Source: Planctomycetota bacterium
GTDB taxonomy: Bacteria > Planctomycetota > PUPC01 > DSUN01
Assembly (NCBI GenBank): GCA_035384565.1
Contig: DAOOIT010000019.1
Coordinates: 27,798 to 91,797, forward strand
DNA length: 64,000 nucleotides
Direction of reading: 5' to 3'
The notes below the pieces were generated by a model, which saw nothing but the letters and a program-made list of their open reading frames with translations, made no database searches and had not been told where the DNA came from. Of this stretch, positions 16,101 to 21,919 are shown in pieces; the first letter of the stretch is position 1; each line of letters opens with the position of its first letter. Made by a program: the position numbers and the translations under genes.

Positions 16101-17524
16101 TCCTTCACCCTGGCAAGCGTCTGCTCCGCGTCGGAAGGCACGGGTTTGTCGTTGACGGACTCCAGCGAGGCGACGTGGTAGAGGAGGCAGCGCCTGGCCT
16201 CGCCGGGCGCGAGGTCGCCGAGGGAGATGCGCAGCGAGCCGACGTTGGCCTTCTCGTCGCGGGCGGCCTCGACGGGCAGGTCGTCGAGCACGCCTGTCAG
16301 GATCGTTCGCGTGTTGCCATCGCCGGCGGCGTCGGGCATGGGGCCGTGCTTGATCGTCTCGGTCAGGGTCTTGCCCTCGACCTTCGTGCGGGGATTGGAG
16401 TTCGTGAGCACCACGGACTGGAGCGGCGCGTCGGAGGTGTTGGCCACCGCGTAGATGCGGAGGAGGGCCTTGAGGCCGGGCGGGGCCAGCGTGAGGGCAT
16501 AGAAGGCCAGCTTCCGCGCGGGGTCGGAGGCCGCGGCGACAACGACGTCGGTCTTGCGAATCTTCCACATCCACTGGTCGTTGAGCGCGACCGGCTGGCC
16601 ACCCACGGCGAGCGACACCTGGTCGCCGCAGAAGGTGCTGCCGGGGTTCCACTGGACGGGGTACTGGTATTCGGGGCCGACGATGCCGGTGGTGTTGACG
16701 AAGGGCCAGGGCCCGAGGGCGGTGAACACCCAGCCGTTGCCCACGGGGTAGCCGTTGATCGAGAAGCTGTCGCCCATGTGCGTGTTGGCGCGCTCGATGG
16801 CCTCGGCGTAGGCCTGGGCGACGAAGGGCGTGTGGAAGATGCCCATCAGGCGTTCGGCATCGGCCTTCGGGTCGCGGGTGACCACCTGCTGGCTCCAGAG
16901 GCTCATCTCGGCGATCTGCGGCAACGCGTCGAGGGCGGCCTTCGGCAGCGGCGGCGGCACGTCGGGGCGGATGAGCGGCTCCTGGTCGCGGCGGATGCGC
17001 GGCGCCATCGGCGCCGCGTCGGCCACCTTCACGGGCCGCGCCTCGCGCGAGCCGCCGTAGCGGCCGGTCCACGTGCCGTCGGTCACGATCGCCACGGGGA
17101 CGACGCCGTCGGGCGTCTCCACCTGCACCTCGGCCCGCAGATAGGCCGAGGGCACGCCTGGACTCCAGCGGCGCACCGTCAGTTCCAGCGTGTTCGAGCC
17201 AGCCTTGAAGAAGGGCGCGAGGTCCTCGACCTCCTGGGCGAGGCGGAAGGCACTCGCCACGCGGCCGTAGCGGCTGCGGCACGCCTCCCGGCCGTTGATC
17301 GCGAGGACGAACTCGTGGACCGCACTGACAGCCGTCCACGCGCGCACGATCCTGCCCGCGGGAACCTCCACCTGCTGGCGGAACGCGGCCTCGACGCAGC
17401 CCTCCTTCTCGGGCAGGCTGATGAACGGCGCGGGGCGCGGCGGCGCGCCCAGAGCGTTCCACGCCATTCCAACCATAGCCACGAGCAGCACACGGCGCGA
17501 GGGGAGCGAACAGCGACCGTTCAT
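13163..17524 (-). CDS. Exported multidomain six-hairpin glycosidase (alpha-rhamnosidase-like)
   Basis: The product has 1453 residues. The ATG at 17524 has GAAGGAGG upstream and gives a signal peptide (MNGRCSLPSRRVLLVAMVGM to about residue 26). About 30-190 is a beta-sandwich sugar-binding region. About 480-960 has the all-helical pattern of (alpha/alpha)6 glycosidases: GPMWFFSDQWIRDACGPVKS, DYHYLASIACRKILNW, GDETYIYSGGEALW, GGNITSADSSFELAAAGDAL and WMAPGADFRTMYR, with acidic residues at the bends. A C-terminal part (about 1090-1453) looks like a ThuA/GATase-type region followed by another beta domain. It probably removes terminal sugars from glycans outside the cytoplasm. The exact GH family is uncertain; no specific catalytic pair is assigned. 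Confidence 0.75.
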   Translation of the reverse strand: MNGRCSLPSRRVLLVAMVGMAWNALGAPPRPAPFISLPEKEGCVEAAFRQQVEVPAGRIVRAWTAVSAVHEFVLAINGREACRSRYGRVASAFRLAQEVEDLAPFFKAGSNTLELTVRRWSPGVPSAYLRAEVQVETPDGVVPVAIVTDGTWTGRYGGSREARPVKVADAAPMAPRIRRDQEPLIRPDVPPPLPKAALDALPQIAEMSLWSQQVVTRDPKADAERLMGIFHTPFVAQAYAEAIERANTHMGDSFSINGYPVGNGWVFTALGPWPFVNTTGIVGPEYQYPVQWNPGSTFCGDQVSLAVGGQPVALNDQWMWKIRKTDVVVAAASDPARKLAFYALTLAPPGLKALLRIYAVANTSDAPLQSVVLTNSNPRTKVEGKTLTETIKHGPMPDAAGDGNTRTILTGVLDDLPVEAARDEKANVGSLRISLGDLAPGEARRCLLYHVASLESVNDKPVPSDAEQTLARVKERGYGLLEDTIKYWRDYNATTTHLEAPSPWGQRVADFIDDVKMSVQVQQFERTGAVGPMWFFSDQWIRDACGPVKSFLRTGRFDNAKRVLDYHYLASIACRKILNWLPMDVDIHKPWPPVDDWSQITMSYADRHANCEVPSWIILKHHWYFRSTGDTRTIADHWGYLKRCFTGQFDNPTDKVFRPDFRIPFHGDETYIYSGGEALWPNRYDLQQNSYPGGNITSADSSFELAAAGDALVEMANALGKKDEAAQIAEVTAKIREATERYYWMPDLGMYAQGESVLFPGQLNRYPMGNIQANVVWSGYAKPSDPKAISNALRMTEYLAEESGVFNPIVGYDVTVGMLQGQCLHTLAAINHPWAEKAFHALLMIAGDTTEFSEWMAPGADFRTMYRANRIRPWEAGINLDAALYYLSGFEPDAPNKRFSLTPRLISGPPFLCGDMTLRRLPMGRGAFDLTVADWCKKHPAPERARGYLLASHSPDDVTVTLNALIPSARIRRVRVDNKEVRAKVSKVFSQALATIELRVPSGKELDVQVDYDPLSTKPATVALKPFDPPRPSFEKSDIVVFTALRPQKEKKLLRDLLAEKHKVLCLDATLPTDPATFEAALLTRFGRRTDLLILDDGSMAGPRKDTFWHDPRFDEAVGRFLSRGGVVLETSSRNASSKWLAKTLAPATFSVDYARGADILAMDAPDEKLDRQFYWLDEKQAEACGKWSGYWAGTYTMPYLTLAPGATEPASVPELDEAGPKKLPLVASGAMITDRPLIWGTQEQPHGCMQYEMKATPGKDHLIRIRTWPMPKKGFTLQVTEDDGRTWKPIQTIWVPQPIDPKENGWIDVFLTLPGKYVTKSPTVFRIGEPEGSSGGIGYAGHHSTGAARIWIRDTLEKPPSMGEMNTRSAVAAKLGLPDKGIVSYSSGRIMFDGFTAPYRILGDSGKAALILKPVGRGLYVKTELTSLFPVEAMAAFIAKLLDPSARRAALR

Positions 17525-17540
17525 GGCAGCCTCCTTCGAA

Positions 17541-17569
17541 TTCCGGGCACGCAGGGTTTCGGGTATAAT
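17541..17569 (+). promoter_or_regulatory. Probable promoter of the first DUF362 gene
   Basis: Perfect TATAAT at 17564-17569, with only a weak TTCCGG 17 bases upstream. It lies 58 bases before the GTG at 17627 in a divergent gap of 102 bases. Confidence 0.45.
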
Positions 17570-17626
17570 GAGCAAATGTGCCGCGGCATGCAAGGCCCAG
17601 TGGGATCGTGTTGAGGAGACGACGGC

Positions 17627-18487
17627 GTGAGGCCCGTGGTGTGGCTCGTGAAGGCATCGGATGGCAGGGCGACGACGATTCGCCTGATGGCGGAAATGGG
17701 CGCGGCGGCGATTCTGAAGCCGAGGTCGCGGATCCTGGTGAAGCTGAATATCACGGCGAATCTGCCGCCGGAATCAGGAGTGATCACGTTCCCGTCGGTG
17801 CTCGATGGGGCGCTGGCCTATCTCGCCGACCACGGCATTCGCAACGTGGTGGTGGCCGAGGGCGGCGGGGATGACGTGAGCGTGGCCTTCGACCAGTTCG
17901 GCTACCGCGAGATCGCGGCCCGCTATGGCGTGCCGATCGTGGACCTCAACCGCGACCAGGCCGAATGGGTCGAGGTGCCGAACCCGCTCGTGGTGCCCCG
18001 CTTCTCGATCCTCAAGACCGTGCGCTCGTGCGACGCAATCCTGAATCTGCCCTGCCTCAAAGTGCACAACGGCGAGGCGGTGACGACGATCTGCATGAAG
18101 AACATGATGGGCTGCATCGAGCGCCCGCTGCGCGGCCAGATGCACAAGGACTTCGCCAACAGGCTGATGGATCTGCTGAAGGTGGTGCGGCCCACGGTGA
18201 ACGTGGTGGACGGGATTGTGGGCCGGACCTGGGGCGAGATTCACGGCGAGCCGGCGGCCATGGGCGTCATGCTTGCCGGGACCGATATGGTGGCCGTGGA
18301 CGCCGTGGGCTCCGCGACGATGGACATGCTGGGGGTGCCCCACGTGGAACTGGCCGCAAAGCACGGCTACGGCGTGGCCGACCTCGGCCAGATCGAAGTC
18401 CGCGGAGAACCCATCGCCTCTGTCCGCCGCCATTTCCGCCGCCGCGGCTGGCGCGCCGACGCCTGGGGCGCCGAGCCGAAGGCGTGA
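17627..18487 (+). CDS. DUF362 domain-containing protein
   Basis: The product has 286 residues from a GTG with GAGGAG upstream; a second GTG at 17636 is an alternative start. The DUF362 pattern is clear: RILVKLNITANLPPESGVIT, VVVAEGGGDDVSVAFDQFGY, SCDAILNLPCLKVHNGEAVTTICMKNMMGC, VDGIVGRTWGEIHGEPAAMGVMLAGTDMVAVDAVGSATMDMLG. No ferredoxin cysteine clusters are present, and no signal peptide. The biochemical role of the family is not established. A second, more distant member lies at 32248-33378. It stands alone between a divergent glycosidase and a convergent PmoA-like gene. Confidence 0.88.
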   Translation: MRPVVWLVKASDGRATTIRLMAEMGAAAILKPRSRILVKLNITANLPPESGVITFPSVLDGALAYLADHGIRNVVVAEGGGDDVSVAFDQFGYREIAARYGVPIVDLNRDQAEWVEVPNPLVVPRFSILKTVRSCDAILNLPCLKVHNGEAVTTICMKNMMGCIERPLRGQMHKDFANRLMDLLKVVRPTVNVVDGIVGRTWGEIHGEPAAMGVMLAGTDMVAVDAVGSATMDMLGVPHVELAAKHGYGVADLGQIEVRGEPIASVRRHFRRRGWRADAWGAEPKA

Positions 18488-18662
18488 AGATGATCTGGGG
18501 AGGAGCTTCTTGGGCAGAAGCTCCTCCCCACACCCCTCTTCAAGAACTTCCACGTTGGCTGGGGCATTCGAGCGCTCGAATGCCGCAGCCCATCTTGGAA
18601 AGGAGGGGGTTGGGGGAGGAAGCCCTTCTTGCCAGGAAGGGCTTCCTCCCCCGCATCGCTTC
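18488..18662. repeat. Palindrome cluster between convergent genes
   Basis: Three perfect palindromes in 175 bases. First, a hairpin with 14-bp arms at 18497-18510 and 18516-18529 (GGGGAGGAGCTTCT arm). Second, a 20-bp palindrome at 18564-18583 (GCATTCGAGC and its complement, no loop). Third, a hairpin with 17-bp arms at 18612-18628 and 18636-18652. The outer two resemble each other in inverted orientation and resemble the palindrome at 43056. None is followed by a U-tract, so they may be mobile palindromes that also end transcription in both directions. Confidence 0.8.
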
Positions 18663-19616
18663 TCACTTGGCCCTCGGCTCGGGCAAGGGGAGTTTGGTGA
18701 ACGCGTCCCATTTCGCCTCGATGGCCTTGGGGTCGGGGAGGGCGGCGTGGACCCAGAGGCCGTAACGGAGCTTGAGCGGCTCGCCGAGCGGGATGGTGCG
18801 CGGGGCGTCCTGAGTGAAGGCGGCGCCCATCCAGCCGTCGTCGCGGACGTGGAAGATGCTGGGATGGTTCGCGTTCGAGGGGTGGTCGAGGAGGGCGATG
18901 CCCTCGACGACGCCGTCGGCCACGGCGCCCGAGTAGTCCATCCACTTCGCCCGTTTCCAGAACACGCCCTTCTCGTCCACCCCGCCCTCGGAGTTGCGCA
19001 GGGTGCCGGCGCCGTCGTGGACTCCGATCGTCTTGGCCATGCGGACCGCGAAGAAGCCGAAGGGGGTCTTGCCGAGAGTCACGTCGGCGCCTTCGGCCGA
19101 TAGCTCGAGGTCCACCACGATGAGCAGCTCATTGCCAGGAAGGGCCTGGACGGTGACGGTGCGGCGCTCCTTGAGGAGGGTCTTGCCCTGCTTGGTGTTC
19201 ACCCAGTCGTTGAGCGAGATGACGGCGGCGGAGTCAGGGCCGTCGTCGAGGCGCTCGAGGCGCCGATGGATGATTCGCGCCCCGGTGCCGTTCGCCCAGA
19301 AGTCGGCGCCGTTCACGCTGTTGTGCGACACCCACACCGAGTTGTGGTGGCCGTGCCCCTCGGGATCGTGGGGGTGGCCCATGCGGGTGAGGGGGCGGCC
19401 GCTGGGGCCGATGACGGGAAAGAGAAAGGGACGGTCGAGGTCCTGCCCGAAGTGGTAGCGGGCCACCTCCCGGCCGTCGCGCTGGAAGGAGACCTGGTGG
19501 TACGGCTGCGGCACGGCCTGCATGCGGGGCACAGGCTTGGGCTGGAGGCCCGCCCCCGCCGCCACCGTGGCGAGGCAAAGGGCCAAAGCGAGCGCGGGAA
19601 TGCCTGCCGCGTCCAT
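18663..19616 (-). CDS. Exported PmoA-family protein (DUF6807)
   Basis: The product has 317 residues. CAGGAG precedes the ATG, and the first 22 residues are a signal peptide. The body matches the DUF6807/PmoA-like family frequent in Planctomycetota: VARYHFGQDLDRPFLFPVIG, PSGRPLTRMGHPHDPEGHGHHNSVWVSHNSVNGADFW, GFFAVRMAKTIGVHDGAGTLRNSEGG, WMDYSGAVADGVVEGIALLDHPSN (each cited in part). The His-rich GHPHDPEGHGHHNS could bind metal. The database name refers to particulate methane monooxygenase subunit A, but there is no sequence sign of methane oxidation here. These proteins often accompany glycan degradation genes, and the function is unknown. It is followed by the lipoprotein at 19636 in the opposite order on the same strand, 19 bp apart. 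Confidence 0.85.
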   Translation of the reverse strand: MDAAGIPALALALCLATVAAGAGLQPKPVPRMQAVPQPYHQVSFQRDGREVARYHFGQDLDRPFLFPVIGPSGRPLTRMGHPHDPEGHGHHNSVWVSHNSVNGADFWANGTGARIIHRRLERLDDGPDSAAVISLNDWVNTKQGKTLLKERRTVTVQALPGNELLIVVDLELSAEGADVTLGKTPFGFFAVRMAKTIGVHDGAGTLRNSEGGVDEKGVFWKRAKWMDYSGAVADGVVEGIALLDHPSNANHPSIFHVRDDGWMGAAFTQDAPRTIPLGEPLKLRYGLWVHAALPDPKAIEAKWDAFTKLPLPEPRAK

Positions 19617-19635
19617 GGGGTTCTCCTGTAACAGC

Positions 19636-20469
19636 CTACTTCGCAGTCGAAGGCCGGGGTGTGACCTCGGCCGCCTTGATGCGGCCGGCGATGTGGCCGC
19701 CGATCGTCAGCGGCAGGTAGAGGTAGAGTCCGCCGAAACTGCCCACGTAGGTGCCATAGGCGGGGTAGAGGATGCGGTAGTCGGCCTTCTCGTCGTCCGT
19801 GAGGCCGCGGGCGATGTCGTAGCCGATGGCGTCGCCCGTGGCCTGGGCCTCGACGTAGAGGGCGCCGCCCGGCACCAGCACGTAGAGGAGCGAATAGAGC
19901 GCCTTGCTGCTCTCGTCGGCAAAGTCCTTCGCGTGCCCCGCCTCGTGGAGGGCGATGGCCTTGTGGCCCGAGTAGAGGTGGATGGTGTTGGTGCAGGGGT
20001 TGTAGTGATCGCCGATGCCGAGGAGCGGGAAGCCGGCCCAGAGCCGGTTGGGAAAGAGCGTGTACCACAGCCACGAGGGCACGCCGAGCACGTAGCGCCA
20101 GAAGGGATTGAAGTCCCGGTTGTGCACCAGCCGCCGCCACTCGCCGCCGGGCGAATACTGGTTGAGGCGCACCTTGACATTCCGCAGGTCGTTCTCGGCC
20201 AAGTACTGCCGGAGCTTGGCCTCGACCTCGGGCGGAATGTCGTGGTTGCAGACGCTCCAGTTCCAAAGCAGCAGCTTGCTGGGCAGCGAGAAGACGTAGT
20301 GGCCGAGGCCGTCGAGCAGCCAGAGCGGCTTGCCCCGCTCGATCTGCGGCTCCCCCGGCGCCAGCCTCAGGGTCTTCGGCCCCTCGACGTTCTGGCTGCA
20401 AACATACGGCACCTTGGCGCAGCCCACAGCCAGCGCCCACGCCGCCGACGCCGACAGCACACGCACCAT
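19636..20469 (-). CDS. Lipoprotein with HExxH-like zinc metallopeptidase motif
   Basis: The product has 277 residues from the ATG at 20469. The N-terminus MVRVLSASAAWALAVGC gives a lipoprotein signal with Cys17. The middle has NTIHLYSGHKAIALHEAGHAKDF in part: HEAGH fits HExxH (Glu in place, about residue 174). A hydrophobic C-terminal segment (YLYLPLTIGGHIAG) follows. Upstream of the motif are aromatic-rich segments (WRYVLGVPSWLWYTLFPNRLW) that look membrane-associated. It is probably a zinc-dependent peptidase or peptidase-fold protein at the cell envelope. I do not recognise a specific family. It reads into the PmoA-family gene 19 bp downstream, so the two may be cotranscribed. Confidence 0.65.
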   Translation of the reverse strand: MVRVLSASAAWALAVGCAKVPYVCSQNVEGPKTLRLAPGEPQIERGKPLWLLDGLGHYVFSLPSKLLLWNWSVCNHDIPPEVEAKLRQYLAENDLRNVKVRLNQYSPGGEWRRLVHNRDFNPFWRYVLGVPSWLWYTLFPNRLWAGFPLLGIGDHYNPCTNTIHLYSGHKAIALHEAGHAKDFADESSKALYSLLYVLVPGGALYVEAQATGDAIGYDIARGLTDDEKADYRILYPAYGTYVGSFGGLYLYLPLTIGGHIAGRIKAAEVTPRPSTAK

Positions 20470-20540
20470 CGCGCCTCTCGGAACCACGACCCGCTCCTCC
20501 GCACACGGGTAGAGCCAGACTGCGCCCGCGCTGCGCGCCC

Positions 20541-20570
20541 TTGCCGCTTGACACCGCCACTTGGTATACT
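20541..20570 (+). promoter_or_regulatory. Promoter of the CGGC/Nif3 gene pair
   Basis: TTGCCG (20541-20546), 18-base spacer, TATACT (20565-20570). Transcription would start near 20577, so the longer open frame from 20541 cannot be translated and the GTG at 20628 is preferred. Confidence 0.6.
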
Positions 20571-20627
20571 GTAGGCCGCTATGCAATGCAAGGCCCGATC
20601 CCTGCGGCCCTCGCCCCGGAGACACGC

Positions 20628-21062
20628 GTGAGCAACGTGACCGGCAAGGACTACATCGTCGTGGTGCAGTGCGACCTGGTGAAGCAGCGCTGCTCGGGCT
20701 ACTTCTGCGAGCAGGCGTTCCACGCGCGGTCGGGCGGCTTCGCCGACTATGCGCGGGACAAGGCCTACCGCACCCTCTACCTCACGTGCGGCGGGTGCTG
20801 CGGGCGGGCGCTCCAGCGCAAGCTCGCCCACCTCGTGCGCAAGATTCACAAGCAGGAGGCCATCGAGAGGAGCCGCCTCGTCGTCCAGCTCTCCTCGTGC
20901 ATCACGCACGACAGCCACCACGCGCCGCCCTGCCCGCACCTGGACTACATGAAGACCTTCATCGCCCGCCTCGGCCTCGACGTGCGCGAGGGCACCCACA
21001 TCAGCCAGCTCTCCGAGCGGCGGCGCCGGGAGGGTGTCTACCAGAGCAGGGGAACCCCATGA
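20628..21062 (+). CDS. CGGC domain-containing protein
   Basis: The product has 144 residues from a GTG with GGAG seven bases upstream. Motifs are YIVVVQCDLVKQRCSGYFCEQAF at the N-terminus, LTCGGCCGRALQRKL (the defining CGGC) and VVQLSSCITHDSHHAPPCPHLDYMK. The several Cys and His residues suggest metal binding, as proposed for the CGGC family (Pfam PF08821). The length is typical. The stop overlaps the start of the Nif3-like gene by 4 bp, so both are translated together. The function of the family is unknown. Confidence 0.88.
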   Translation: MSNVTGKDYIVVVQCDLVKQRCSGYFCEQAFHARSGGFADYARDKAYRTLYLTCGGCCGRALQRKLAHLVRKIHKQEAIERSRLVVQLSSCITHDSHHAPPCPHLDYMKTFIARLGLDVREGTHISQLSERRRREGVYQSRGTP

Positions 21063-21850
21063 ACGCGACCGACATCCGCGAGCACTTCCTTTCCTCCGCC
21101 GATTGGGTGGACCCCGCGAAGACGGTGGACCGCCTGATCGTGGGCGACCCGCAGAAGGACATCCGGCGCGTGCTCGTGACGTGGATCGCCAGCTTCCGGG
21201 CCGTGAAGACGGCCGTGGAGCGCGGCTTCGACATGCTCATCACCCACGAGCCGACCTTCTGGGTGCACGCCAACGAGCTCGAGAAGATGGAGACCTCGCA
21301 GATCGCCTCGACCAAGTGGCTCTACCTCCAGCGCAGCGGCCTGGTCGTGCTGCGCATCCACGACGCCTGGGACCGCTGGCCCGAGGTGGGCGTACCCTGG
21401 GCTTGGGCCGAGTTCCTGGGCTTCGACCAGGACCCCGTGGTGCTTGGGGCCGACGGCTACCAGCACCGCTACGACATCGAGCCCACGCCGCTCGACAGCT
21501 TCGCGGCCCGCGTGGCGCAGCGCACGGCCAAGCTCGGCGAGCCGATGGTCCAGGTGGTCGGCAACGGCCGCAAGCTCGTCACCGCCGTGGGCATCGGCAC
21601 CGGCTGCGCCTGCGACATCCGCACCTTCCAGTGCATGGGCTGCGATGTCTCGATCGTCTGCGACGACGGCTCGTGTTACTGGGGCCCCATCCAGCGCGCC
21701 GAGGACGACGGCCACGCGGTCATCCGCGTGAACCACGGCACCAGCGAGGAGCCGGGCATGGCCACCCTCACCCAATACATCAACGAAAACCTCGCGGGCG
21801 TCCGCGCCGAGCACCTGCCCCACGGCGCCTCGTTCCGCCTGGTGGGATAG
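21059..21850 (+). CDS. Nif3-like dinuclear metal centre protein
   Basis: The product has 263 residues, normal for bacterial Nif3/DUF34 proteins. Expected metal-site elements are present: DMLITHEPTFW near the N-terminus, VVLRIHDAWDRWP in the middle, and VIRVNHGTSEEPGMATL near the C-terminus, where His and Glu complete the dinuclear site. IGTGCACDIRTFQCMGCDVSI adds a Cys-rich segment not usual in the family. The hexameric family is linked to metal handling or GTP cyclohydrolase I-type chemistry, without a settled reaction. It is coupled by overlap with the CGGC gene. The protein is cytosolic, with no signal peptide. Confidence 0.88.
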   Translation: MNATDIREHFLSSADWVDPAKTVDRLIVGDPQKDIRRVLVTWIASFRAVKTAVERGFDMLITHEPTFWVHANELEKMETSQIASTKWLYLQRSGLVVLRIHDAWDRWPEVGVPWAWAEFLGFDQDPVVLGADGYQHRYDIEPTPLDSFAARVAQRTAKLGEPMVQVVGNGRKLVTAVGIGTGCACDIRTFQCMGCDVSIVCDDGSCYWGPIQRAEDDGHAVIRVNHGTSEEPGMATLTQYINENLAGVRAEHLPHGASFRLVG

Positions 21851-21888
21851 GACCTGCAGGGGGCCCTTCTCCGTTTGGGGTCCTATCC
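21845..21888. repeat. Inverted repeat at a convergent junction
   Basis: Perfect 10-bp arms GGATAGGACC (21845-21854, including the Nif3-like stop codon) and GGTCCTATCC (21879-21888) with a 24-base loop. It may act as a bidirectional terminator. Confidence 0.55.
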
Positions 21889-21919
21889 TTACTATCAGTC
21901 CTGATGGGCCGGGCGCGGC

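Noticed and set aside
14666..17614. Plus-strand open frame of 982 codons
   Set aside because: Antisense shadow of the six-hairpin glycosidase gene; no recognisable domain and biased composition.
18497..18652. Classical rho-independent terminators
   Set aside because: Stems are long and GC-rich but no U-tract follows on either strand; recorded as repeats with possible terminator activity.
18663..19616. Methane oxidation gene, suggested by the PmoA family name
   Set aside because: The protein is a soluble exported DUF6807-type protein without membrane helices or pmoB/pmoC neighbours.
20548..20553. TTGACA as -35 of the CGGC gene
   Set aside because: The spacer to TATACT would be only 11 bases. 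TTGCCG at 20541 gives an 18-base spacer.
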